Below, piece after piece: positions 1-6,312 of a stretch of 12,883 nucleotides of DNA. The notes beneath the pieces are model-generated. The model ran no database searches. It was not told where the DNA came from and saw only the letters and a program-made list of their open reading frames with translations. The DNA comes from RGIG3872 sp045660245 (GTDB lineage Bacteria; Bacillota; Clostridia; Christensenellales; UBA1242). The stretch covers positions 1 to 12,883 of the forward strand of contig JAZRDJ010000116.1 of the NCBI GenBank assembly GCA_045660245.1, given 5' to 3'. Each line of letters starts with the position of its first letter. Positions within the stretch are counted from its first letter, which is position 1. Position numbers and translations under genes: made by a program.

Positions 1-528
1 TGCTGGTTTTCCTGCGTTCAAAACGTCAAGCAATTTATTCAAAATGACGAGTTCTTCTTTGGCATCTTTGTCTCCTTGCTTTATTCTTTTTTCAGTTTTT
101 TCAATATATTTTTGAACACTCTCAAGGTCAGCAAGTGAAAGTTCCATGTTGATTGTTTCTATATCTCTGATTGGATCAACAGATCCTTCAACGTGGGTGA
201 TGTTTGGATCGTCAAAGCATCTCACGACATGTACAATTGCCTCACATTCTCTGATTGATGCCAAGAATTTGTTTCCGAGGCCTTCACCTCTTGAGGCTCC
301 TTTGACAAGTCCGGCAATATCAACAAATTTGAGCAATGCATAAGTTGTCTTTTTTGTATTGTATAATTCTGACAATTTGTCAAGTCTTTCGTCTGGGACA
401 GGAACAACACCTTCGTTTGGTTCGATCGTGCAGAATGGATAGTTCGCGCTTTCTGCTCCTGCTTTTGTGATTGCGTTGAACAATGTACTTTTTCCAACAT
501 TTGGTAATCCTACTACTCCAAGTTCCAT
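1..528 (-). CDS. ychF: Ribosome-associated ATPase YchF (OLA1 family), N-terminal part
   Basis: This is the first 176 codons of a P-loop ATPase of the Obg-related YchF/OLA1 family; the rest lies beyond the left edge. The protein starts MELGVVGLPNVGKSTLFNAI, with the G1/Walker A motif GLPNVGKS at residues 7-14. The family hallmark NYPFCTIEPNEG follows at about 34-45, then a G3 region (VDIAGLVKGASRGEGLGNKF, about 70-89) and the start of the helical insert. Unlike most TRAFAC GTPases, YchF prefers ATP; it binds ribosomes and is linked to stress and redox responses. The ATG at 526-528 is chosen because AAGGAGAT (536-543 complement) lies just upstream and the protein begins exactly as in the family. 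It is transcribed divergently from uppP. The open frame has no stop because it is cut by the window. Confidence 0.96.
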   Translation of the reverse strand, partial: MELGVVGLPNVGKSTLFNAITKAGAESANYPFCTIEPNEGVVPVPDERLDKLSELYNTKKTTYALLKFVDIAGLVKGASRGEGLGNKFLASIRECEAIVHVVRCFDDPNITHVEGSVDPIRDIETINMELSLADLESVQKYIEKTEKRIKQGDKDAKEELVILNKLLDVLNAGKPA

Positions 529-551
529 TATTAATATCTCCTTATGCATTA

Positions 552-580
552 ATTATACATACTTTTTGCTAAAAAACAAA
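552..580 (-). promoter_or_regulatory. Possible ychF promoter
   Basis: A perfect TATAAT reads on the minus strand at 557-552. The -35 at 580-575 (TTTGTT) is weak. Transcription would begin near 545, leaving only a very short leader that just includes the ribosome binding site. The assignment rests mainly on the -10 box. Confidence 0.35.
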
Positions 581-595
581 TACTTTGGTTATTAT
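566..595 (+). promoter_or_regulatory. Probable uppP promoter
   Basis: TTGCTA (566-571) and TATTAT (590-595) are separated by 18 nt and match the sigma-A consensus at 4/6 and 5/6. The predicted start is near 602, downstream of the first base of an in-frame ATG at 601. This supports the later ATG at 637 as the real uppP start. The elements interlock with the minus-strand ychF promoter. Confidence 0.5.
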
Positions 596-636
596 TTAGT
601 ATGAAGATCATAAAATTAATACAAAGGGAGATATGC

Positions 637-1425
637 ATGACATTAATTGAAGCGATAATTTTGGGGATTGTGCAAGGACTAACTGAATTTTTGCCGATAT
701 CAAGCAGTGGGCATTTGTTGCTTGTTGAATATCTGTTTGGAATACAAGAAGGGAATTTGTTTTTCAATATTTTGCTCCATATTGCATCGTTGCTTGCGGT
801 TGTGATCGTGATGAGAAAGGAATTAATGAAAATGATCAAAAATCCGTTTTCAAAACAATCAAAGAGTATTGTGTTGTGTTGTTTTGTGACCATTGTGATT
901 GTTTTACTTTTGAATTTTACGATTGACAAATTCACAAGTGTGGCTTATCTTGGGTTTGGATTTTTTATTTCGGCAATTGTTATTTTGATCACACATGTCA
1001 GATCAAAAAAAACATATCAAAAGAACAAGGCTTATGGTATTGATTACAAAGATTCCATCATAATAGGCATTGCTCAAGGTTTTGCAACTTTGCCAGGAAT
1101 ATCAAGATCAGGATCAACAATTACAACCGCGATTTTGATTGGGAACAACAAGGAGGAATCAGCGAATTTTAGTTTTTTGATCAGCATACCTATTATTGTT
1201 GGAGCGTTGATTTTTGATATTTTGAAAGAATGGACAGAAACCATTGCAAATGTTTCAGCCATTAATTGTATTGTTGGATTTGTTGTTTCATTTTTTATGG
1301 CACTTGTGAGTATCAAATGGATGTACAATATTATCAAAAAAAGAAGTTGGCTGGGGTTCAGTATTTACCTTTTTATATTATCAATCATTGTGATTTTGAA
1401 TCAATTCGTTTTTTGTTTGATATAA
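637..1425 (+). CDS. uppP: Undecaprenyl-diphosphate phosphatase UppP (BacA family)
   Basis: This 262-residue integral membrane enzyme dephosphorylates undecaprenyl diphosphate to the monophosphate. That recycles the lipid carrier for peptidoglycan and other wall polymers, and family members confer bacitracin tolerance. The family signatures are clear: a (Q/E)xxxE motif (Q13-E17) followed by FLPISSSGH (18-26), and the catalytic PGISRSGST (153-161) followed by a typical FLISIPIIVGA segment (180-190). About seven or eight hydrophobic segments cover the rest. Length is near the usual 265-280. An in-frame ATG at 601 would add 12 residues, but the start at 637 is preferred because AAGGGAG (623-629) sits 7 nt upstream, the protein then begins like its relatives, and a promoter places transcription start near 602. 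It ends in a bidirectional hairpin terminator. Confidence 0.96.
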   Translation: MTLIEAIILGIVQGLTEFLPISSSGHLLLVEYLFGIQEGNLFFNILLHIASLLAVVIVMRKELMKMIKNPFSKQSKSIVLCCFVTIVIVLLLNFTIDKFTSVAYLGFGFFISAIVILITHVRSKKTYQKNKAYGIDYKDSIIIGIAQGFATLPGISRSGSTITTAILIGNNKEESANFSFLISIPIIVGALIFDILKEWTETIANVSAINCIVGFVVSFFMALVSIKWMYNIIKKRSWLGFSIYLFILSIIVILNQFVFCLI

Positions 1426-1456
1426 AAACGAACCCTGATGCACAGAGTTCGTTTTT
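1424..1456. terminator. Bidirectional terminator between uppP and the minus-strand small ORF
   Basis: AAAAACGAAC (1424-1433) pairs perfectly with GTTCGTTTTT (1447-1456) around a 13-nt loop. The A/T ends supply a U-tract on both strands, so it can end uppP from the left and the small ORF/ABC unit from the right. Confidence 0.75.
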
Positions 1457-1469
1457 GAAACACCGCTGA

Positions 1470-1577
1470 TTATGAGCAACTTGTTTCTTTTGATGCTTTT
1501 GTATTGTTGTTCTTTTCTTTGCAGCGTTTTGAACCACAATTTTTTTCAGAACGTTTTTGATTTCTTTCTGATTTCAT
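1470..1577 (-). CDS. Small basic, cysteine-containing protein (35 aa), hypothetical
   Basis: This short ORF reads ATG (1577-1575) to TAA (1472-1470), 35 residues, starting MKSERNQKRSEKNCGSKRCK. It is preceded by a strong ribosome binding site (AAAAGGAGA, about 1593-1585) at good spacing, which is the main reason to call it real. The protein is highly polar: 11 Lys/Arg against 4 Glu, three Cys (14, 19, 34), no hydrophobic stretch and no aromatic residue. It starts 54 nt after the stop of the ABC-like gene, so the two are probably co-transcribed, and the terminator at 1424-1456 closes the unit. I do not recognise a family. A Cys-x4-Cys pair could bind metal or be redox active, but four ligands for a classical zinc ribbon are lacking. 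A nucleic-acid-binding role is possible from the charge; this is speculation. Confidence 0.6.
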   Translation of the reverse strand: MKSERNQKRSEKNCGSKRCKEKNNNTKASKETSCS

Positions 1578-1631
1578 TTATGTTTCTCCTTTTTAAATTT
1601 CTATGATTAGTATGTGTGGGTAGAGATTTCT

Positions 1632-3308
1632 TTATTCATCGCCAGCGATTTTTTTCACAGTTCCATTTTCAACAGAAAAGTGATTATCAACAAGATCAGG
1701 AAAGTGATTTGTTGCTGAAAATATTATGATATTATGATTTTTCTTTATTTTTTGAAAGCATTTTTTTATGTTTAACAATTCGCTTTGAGTGATTCCTATT
1801 GGAAGTTCATATATCATGATGATTTCACTGCTTGTGAGTAAGCATCTGGCTAGTCCGAGCATGAAGATGACATAAGATGAAAGAAGATCCTTGTCTTTTA
1901 TCAAGTTTGTTTCGAGTTTGCTTGGAAGATTGTAAATATTGTCAGAAATATTGAGAAATTTAAAGACGTTTTTAATTTGTTTGATATCTTTGTTTACGTA
2001 CTTCATATTGTTGATTATTGTATCATTGAAGAAGTAAGGTGATCTCGTGGCGAAAGAAATGTTATTTGAAAATGTTTCTTTATCAAAGTCATAAATATTA
2101 ATATTGTCAAGTGTTATAGTTCCTGTTGTTGGCTTTATCTCTCTTTTTAACATATAAAATATAGATCTTTTTCCACAACCTTTAAGGCCTTGAAATAAAG
2201 TACATTGATTGGGTGGAAGTTTGAAACTGGTTTCCTTGAGGTTTCCAAAAATTTCGGAATAATTTTTTTGAGTGTTTGAATATGACACATTATTGAAATG
2301 GATTGATCCATCAATTGCGTCAGTACAGTTTTTCCCAAATTCAATCAATTCTTTTTCATCCATGTCGAGAATTGTTTTCATACGTTGTGCCGCAATTGTT
2401 GCGTTGCTCAAATCGCTAAATAATGAAAGAAAATTGAAAAAGTTCAAGATGCTTGAGGACAGATATGGTGAGATTATCAAAAAAGTTGTGAGGGATAAGT
2501 TGTAGTTTTGAATTAGTCCAATCAGGTAAAAAGTGATCACAAGAATTAGTGTTGTCCAGAAAAAGTAAATATATTTTTCAGATAGTAAATCGAGTAAATG
2601 TTCTTTTTTGTGGTTTTTTGAAATGTTTTTTACAGATGATAAATATTTTTCTTTAAATTTTGAAACAATGTTTGGATCAGCAAATAAATTTCTTCCATCG
2701 ACTGCATTTCCAAAGAATTCAAGCAGTTCATCTTTTGATTCTTGAAGTCTATTGATTTGTTTTGATCTCAATGCAGTGAAAAGTGAATATAATAAAAAAG
2801 AAGACAAAGCAGTAAAAACGCAAAACAAGCCTAGAAATGTGTTGTAATAAAAAATAATCGCTAACGAAATGAGAGATGATAAAAGGTGTGTGATTTTTTT
2901 TGAAAATGTGTTTGAGAATTCTGCAAGTGTCAATAAATTTGATCCTATGATATTGATCATTTTTTCTTTTGATGCATGTCTGAGGCTGTGGTTATTTGTC
3001 TTCAGGATTTTGTCAAAAATTTTGAGGTTGATTGTTGAATAAATGTGTCTCAATTGTTTTGGATACAAAAAGTAGTTGATGTTCCAAAAAAGAAAACAAA
3101 TAGAAAGGGTGGCAATTGAATAAATCAAAAATTGTTTTGCAGAGTAATAATCGAAGACACTGAGTGAACCAATCAAATTTGCCGACAAAATTGTGAGAAA
3201 TAGTTCAAGAAGAGCAGGAATAACATCTGTTAAAAATTGCCAAAAAAGCAAAGATTTTTTCGGCTTTGCAATAGTTTTCCAAAGTTTTAAAGATTGAGCA
3301 TATCGCAT
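1632..3308 (-). CDS. ABC-exporter-like membrane protein with degenerate ATPase motifs
   Basis: The 558-residue protein has the layout of an ABC half-transporter: six hydrophobic segments in the first ~300 residues, then a nucleotide-binding domain from about 330. Almost every catalytic motif is altered. Walker A reads GLKGCGKRS (374-382), with Arg where the Mg-binding Ser/Thr after the Lys should be. The Q-loop Gln is Arg (R422). The signature LSGGQ becomes LSSYV (476-480), although the following LARCLL helix aligns without gaps. Walker B ends IIMIYE, so its Asp is Tyr (Y500) while the catalytic Glu remains (E501). The H-loop reads FSATNH, without the His in register. The frame is intact, which suggests selection for some retained function rather than simple decay. 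Start choice is uncertain: ATG at 3308 or GTG at 3326, neither with a clear ribosome binding site. The gene follows the DAC-like gene after a hairpin terminator. Substrate unknown. Confidence 0.85.
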   Translation of the reverse strand: MRYAQSLKLWKTIAKPKKSLLFWQFLTDVIPALLELFLTILSANLIGSLSVFDYYSAKQFLIYSIATLSICFLFWNINYFLYPKQLRHIYSTINLKIFDKILKTNNHSLRHASKEKMINIIGSNLLTLAEFSNTFSKKITHLLSSLISLAIIFYYNTFLGLFCVFTALSSFLLYSLFTALRSKQINRLQESKDELLEFFGNAVDGRNLFADPNIVSKFKEKYLSSVKNISKNHKKEHLLDLLSEKYIYFFWTTLILVITFYLIGLIQNYNLSLTTFLIISPYLSSSILNFFNFLSLFSDLSNATIAAQRMKTILDMDEKELIEFGKNCTDAIDGSIHFNNVSYSNTQKNYSEIFGNLKETSFKLPPNQCTLFQGLKGCGKRSIFYMLKREIKPTTGTITLDNINIYDFDKETFSNNISFATRSPYFFNDTIINNMKYVNKDIKQIKNVFKFLNISDNIYNLPSKLETNLIKDKDLLSSYVIFMLGLARCLLTSSEIIMIYELPIGITQSELLNIKKCFQKIKKNHNIIIFSATNHFPDLVDNHFSVENGTVKKIAGDE

Positions 3309-3345
3309 ATTAATAATATTGACCACTATGTTGATTTTTATTATA

Positions 3346-3375
3346 AAAAAAGAAGAGTTGGTTCTCTTCTTTTTT
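3346..3375 (-). terminator. Terminator after the DAC-like gene
   Basis: AAAAAAGAAGAG (3346-3357) and CTCTTCTTTTTT (3364-3375) form a perfect 12-bp stem with a 6-nt loop, just after the stop at 3380. Read on the minus strand it ends in a run of T. A TATAAT on the minus strand (3345-3340) directly abuts it and might help start the ABC-like gene, but no good -35 is visible. Confidence 0.8.
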
Positions 3376-3379
3376 GTGT

Positions 3380-4723
3380 CTAACCAATCATGAAGATTGG
3401 TTTTGTTCTAAGTTTGTTTCTGTCCATTCTGAATCCTTCAATTGATCCATCGGCAGAAACTTTGATTGAAATTCCATAGTTTGAGAGGGTTTTTGCCGCC
3501 GCAAGTCTTCCGCCACCAAGGCTTCCTGCCTCTATTTTTATGATTGCTCCAACAGCCAAAATGTTTCCCTCATAATCAATAATGGTTGCTCCGTCAATAC
3601 CCAAAAGTTCAAGGCGAAGTTTTCGGTCGAGTTCTTGGAATTTTCTGCCTTTAATGATTTTGATGAGATTTGCTGTTTTGATACATTTTTCTTCGGTGAT
3701 GAATTGTTCGTAAGATGGAATCTCAGAATCCCATTCGTCAACAACTCTGAAGAATGATTGATTGATATTTTCTTGTTCGATATAGTCATAACAATCTTTG
3801 AAAAGGACATCTGTTGCATTGATATGTTTTAAAACATTGAATCTATCTGAACTGTTGACATGAACAATACAACCACCATCTTTTGAAAAACTAAGATCAA
3901 GAGCAGAAAGATAAATCGCTTTTCTCACTTCTTCAACCTCGTCCGACCTATCGGCAAGTTTACCGATGATTTCTTCGTGAGAGAAACTTACCCATTTGCC
4001 GTTGCGCTTTGCGAACAGAAGGTTTTTATCTTTGAAAATTAAGATATCGCCACCCTCAATTAGACTGACGCCGATTTTTGATCCACTGCAAAGATTTGCG
4101 ATTTTCAAGTGACTATATGGTGCAAGCAATCCTTGGTTTTCATTTTTTGGAAGAGCCAAATATCCTGTCAAAAATCCATCTCTTGAGATTTCCATGCAGG
4201 TGTTTTCACCATCTGAAATCAGAGCACAAAAATCACGGTTCAACATTTTTGTAATGTGTAAGTTTGGGTTGGTTAGTTTTCCGCTTGGTTTGTTTGTTAT
4301 TATGAAACCAAATGAAATTTTCTTTCCCTCATAAGTTCTCAGTCCCCAGTGGTTGATACTGGTGATCAGAGTTGAAAGTGTGCCACTTGCTGATTTTGTC
4401 AGGGCTTTGCAAATTGCTTTTTCAATAACAAGGCTTTCAAGGCCTTTGATAAAGTCTTCTGAAAGTTTATTGTTGTAAATAACACCAACTTCTTCAATAA
4501 TTGACTTAACGAGTGAAATTTCAAATGTTTTGAATGGTTGAACACGTTTGATAATAAATCTGTAATTATCTGAACGATGGAACTTAACAAGCAAAGAGCC
4601 ACTTGTTCCTTGGGCAACGCAAGCATCTCTTGAAGATGATTCTTCTTCACCGATGATTTCAGAGCCCGTGAACATAGACAAAATGTTATCTTTGACAAAG
4701 TTGAGGAATCGTTCTTTTTTCAT
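3380..4723 (-). CDS. DAC (diadenylate cyclase)-like domain protein with N-terminal sensor-like region
   Basis: The C-terminal ~180 of 447 residues resemble the DisA/CdaA DAC domain, which makes cyclic di-AMP from two ATP. A helix and strand (about 266-288, ending GGCIVHV) match the domain's beginning. Residues 371-391 give LLGIDGATIIDYEGNILAVG with the DGA motif (D377-A379). Residues 403-414 (GGGRLAAAKTLS) align with the GTRHRAA region, and 417-429 (GISIKVSADGSIE) match its last strands. The RHR motif that contacts ATP phosphates is reduced to R406-L-A, so cyclase activity is doubtful. It may be a variant enzyme, an inactive relative or a nucleotide sensor. The N-terminal ~260 residues have no membrane segment and include RTYEGKKISFGFII (129-142); I take it as a soluble sensory region without naming it. 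The ATG at 4723 has a GGATA-type ribosome binding site about 10 nt upstream. The gene is divergent from hydA. Confidence 0.72.
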   Translation of the reverse strand: MKKERFLNFVKDNILSMFTGSEIIGEEESSSRDACVAQGTSGSLLVKFHRSDNYRFIIKRVQPFKTFEISLVKSIIEEVGVIYNNKLSEDFIKGLESLVIEKAICKALTKSASGTLSTLITSINHWGLRTYEGKKISFGFIITNKPSGKLTNPNLHITKMLNRDFCALISDGENTCMEISRDGFLTGYLALPKNENQGLLAPYSHLKIANLCSGSKIGVSLIEGGDILIFKDKNLLFAKRNGKWVSFSHEEIIGKLADRSDEVEEVRKAIYLSALDLSFSKDGGCIVHVNSSDRFNVLKHINATDVLFKDCYDYIEQENINQSFFRVVDEWDSEIPSYEQFITEEKCIKTANLIKIIKGRKFQELDRKLRLELLGIDGATIIDYEGNILAVGAIIKIEAGSLGGGRLAAAKTLSNYGISIKVSADGSIEGFRMDRNKLRTKPIFMIG

Positions 4724-4985
4724 GTTGTCTTATCCTTTTTAAATTTTTTGTATATTAATGATGCTATTTTGAATAAAATATAAAAAATTAAAATTTATAA
4801 AAAAGTATTCATTTTTTATCTGTATAATTATACTATACACGAATTATAATTAATTGTATATATTTTTTTGATAAAATATTTCAATTTTTTGCAAAATTTA
4901 TATAAAAATGTGCGTAATAACGAAGTTTTTGTATATAATTGATCTTGAAAGTTGAAAATTTTAAAAATAAGGATAAATATGATAT
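4724..4985. promoter_or_regulatory. Divergent AT-rich intergenic region between the DAC-like gene and hydA
   Basis: These 262 bp are very AT-rich and must drive both flanking genes. On the plus strand a perfect TATAAT at 4934-4939 lies about 45 nt before the hydA start, but its -35 (around 4911-4916) is poor. On the minus strand TATAAT occurs at 4832-4827 and at 4848-4843, also with weak -35 elements. The first overlaps a perfect 12-bp palindrome, GTATAATTATAC (4822-4833), which might be an operator or just part of the A/T composition. No gene is seen here. Confidence 0.4.
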
Positions 4986-6263
4986 ATGACAAAAAAATAT
5001 TGTAGTAATCATTTGTGTGAAAGTTGTTTGCATTTGTTACAGGAAAAAGGTGTTGATATTCAAGATGATTTTCAAGAATGCGATTTGTCATGTTTGAATC
5101 AGCAAACTGATTTGCATTGTCCCAATTGTGGTGCGTTCATTGGAGTTTGCAGGGAAATGCAAAATTTGAAAAGGACTCAAAAGACTCTTGTTGAGAGTGC
5201 AATCAAAAATCCAAAAATTCAAGTTGTTTGTTACACTGCGCCATCAATTAGAGCATCAATTTCAGAGGCATTTGGAGCCGGCAATGTGGAAGATGCTCAG
5301 GGCAAACTTGTTTCGGCACTCAAACTTCTTGGGTTTGATGTTGTGTTTGACATGAATGTCGCTGCGGATTTTACAGTTATGGAGGAAGCAAACGAATTTT
5401 GCAAACGTTTGAAGGAAAACAAAAATTTACCAATGATGACAAGTTGTTGCCCAGGTTGGGTTAATTACGTAACAAAATTTCATAAGAATTTTATTCCAAA
5501 TCTTTCAACATGTAAAAGTCCACAACAAATGTTTGGTGCGCTTCTCAATACTTATTACGTGGAGCGACTTGGAAAAAAATCTTCAGATATTTTTGTTGTT
5601 TCAATTGTTCCTTGTCTTGCAAAAAAATTGGAAGCAAAGCAAGATGGGATCAATGCAAGCAATGGTTTTGATGTAGATGCATCAATCACAACAACCGAAC
5701 TCATTGAGATGATTTTGGAATCTGGGATTGATTTTTTGAGTCTTGAAAAAAGTGATTTTGATCCATTTTTTGGATCAGCGAGTGGTGCAGGGACAATTTT
5801 TGGGAATACTGGTGGTGTGATGGAGGCAGTCTTGAGAACTGTTGGTGACACCATTGAAAAAAAAGAAATTGAAGAGTCAATGTACTTGCTTGTTAGAGGC
5901 GAAGATGGTGTCAGAAAAGCAACATTCAACCTTGGAGGCAGAGAAATAAAGGTTGCTGTTGTTTCTGGTATTATGAATGCAAAAGAACTCTTGGAAACAA
6001 TCAATAAAAACGAAGAACAATTTGATTTTGTTGAAGTTATGGCTTGTCCTGGTGGTTGTGTCGGTGGTGGTGGGCAACCGAGACATGATCTTGATCAGAT
6101 ACCAGAATATACGAGAAAAAGAGCAAAGGTTTTGTACAAGAGTGAAATTTTGACCGAGCATAAAAAAGCACACAAAAATCCAGCAATAAGCAATGTTTAT
6201 AAGAATTATTTGGGATCAATTGGAGGCAAAAAAGCACAGTCAGTTTTGCACAGGAAATATTAA
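4986..6263 (+). CDS. hydA: [FeFe] hydrogenase catalytic subunit (H-cluster protein), compact form
   Basis: The 425-residue protein carries all three H-cluster signatures: TSCCPGW (152-158), VPCLAKKLE (208-216) and EVMACPGGCVGGGGQP (350-365). The cluster cysteines are C155, C210, C354 and C358, with proton-relay C154 present. The C-terminal end, with an NYLG segment and final LHRKY, matches clostridial hydrogenases. The reaction is reversible proton reduction to H2, typically disposing of fermentation electrons from ferredoxin. L2 has Val where most enzymes have Met before the Pro-Cys. The N-terminus lacks the usual ferredoxin-like F-domains. Instead residues 6-55 hold eight Cys (6, 11, 14, 32, 36, 45, 48, 55) in unusual spacing, enough in number for two [4Fe-4S] clusters or for a zinc site plus others. 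AAGGA (4969-4973) precedes the ATG. The maturases HydE/F/G are not in this window. A shared terminator follows. Confidence 0.93.
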   Translation: MTKKYCSNHLCESCLHLLQEKGVDIQDDFQECDLSCLNQQTDLHCPNCGAFIGVCREMQNLKRTQKTLVESAIKNPKIQVVCYTAPSIRASISEAFGAGNVEDAQGKLVSALKLLGFDVVFDMNVAADFTVMEEANEFCKRLKENKNLPMMTSCCPGWVNYVTKFHKNFIPNLSTCKSPQQMFGALLNTYYVERLGKKSSDIFVVSIVPCLAKKLEAKQDGINASNGFDVDASITTTELIEMILESGIDFLSLEKSDFDPFFGSASGAGTIFGNTGGVMEAVLRTVGDTIEKKEIEESMYLLVRGEDGVRKATFNLGGREIKVAVVSGIMNAKELLETINKNEEQFDFVEVMACPGGCVGGGGQPRHDLDQIPEYTRKRAKVLYKSEILTEHKKAHKNPAISNVYKNYLGSIGGKKAQSVLHRKY

Positions 6264-6270
6264 AGATCAA

Positions 6271-6307
6271 AAAAAGAGGAATGGTTTTTAAAAACCATTC
6301 CCTTTTT
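6271..6307. terminator. Bidirectional terminator between hydA and the CvpA-type gene
   Basis: A perfect 24-bp palindrome at 6278-6301 (arms GGAATGGTTTTT and its complement) is flanked by A-runs on the left and T-runs on the right. It lies between two convergent stops (6263 and 6313) and suits termination on both strands. Confidence 0.8.
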
Positions 6308-6312
6308 CTTTC

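Noticed and set aside
601..636. Earlier ATG adding 12 residues to UppP
   Set aside because: No ribosome binding site before it, and the predicted transcription start lies at about the same place. The ATG at 637 has AAGGGAG and matches the family N-terminus.
549..935. Open frame of 128 residues on the minus strand over uppP
   Set aside because: It is antisense to a well-recognised gene, has no ribosome binding site and gives a low-complexity translation.
1632..3308. Calling the ABC-like gene a pseudogene
   Set aside because: There is no internal stop or frameshift, and the flanking alignment around the altered motifs is gap-free. Loss of ATPase motifs alone does not show the gene is dead.
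5555..6004. Minus-strand open frame of 149 residues across hydA
   Set aside because: It is a shadow of the hydrogenase coding frame, with Ser-rich antisense composition and no initiation signals.
6278..6301. Perfect 24-bp palindrome as an insertion-sequence end or recombination site
   Set aside because: It lies between two convergent stops with A- and T-runs on each side, which is the form of a bidirectional terminator; no transposase is nearby.
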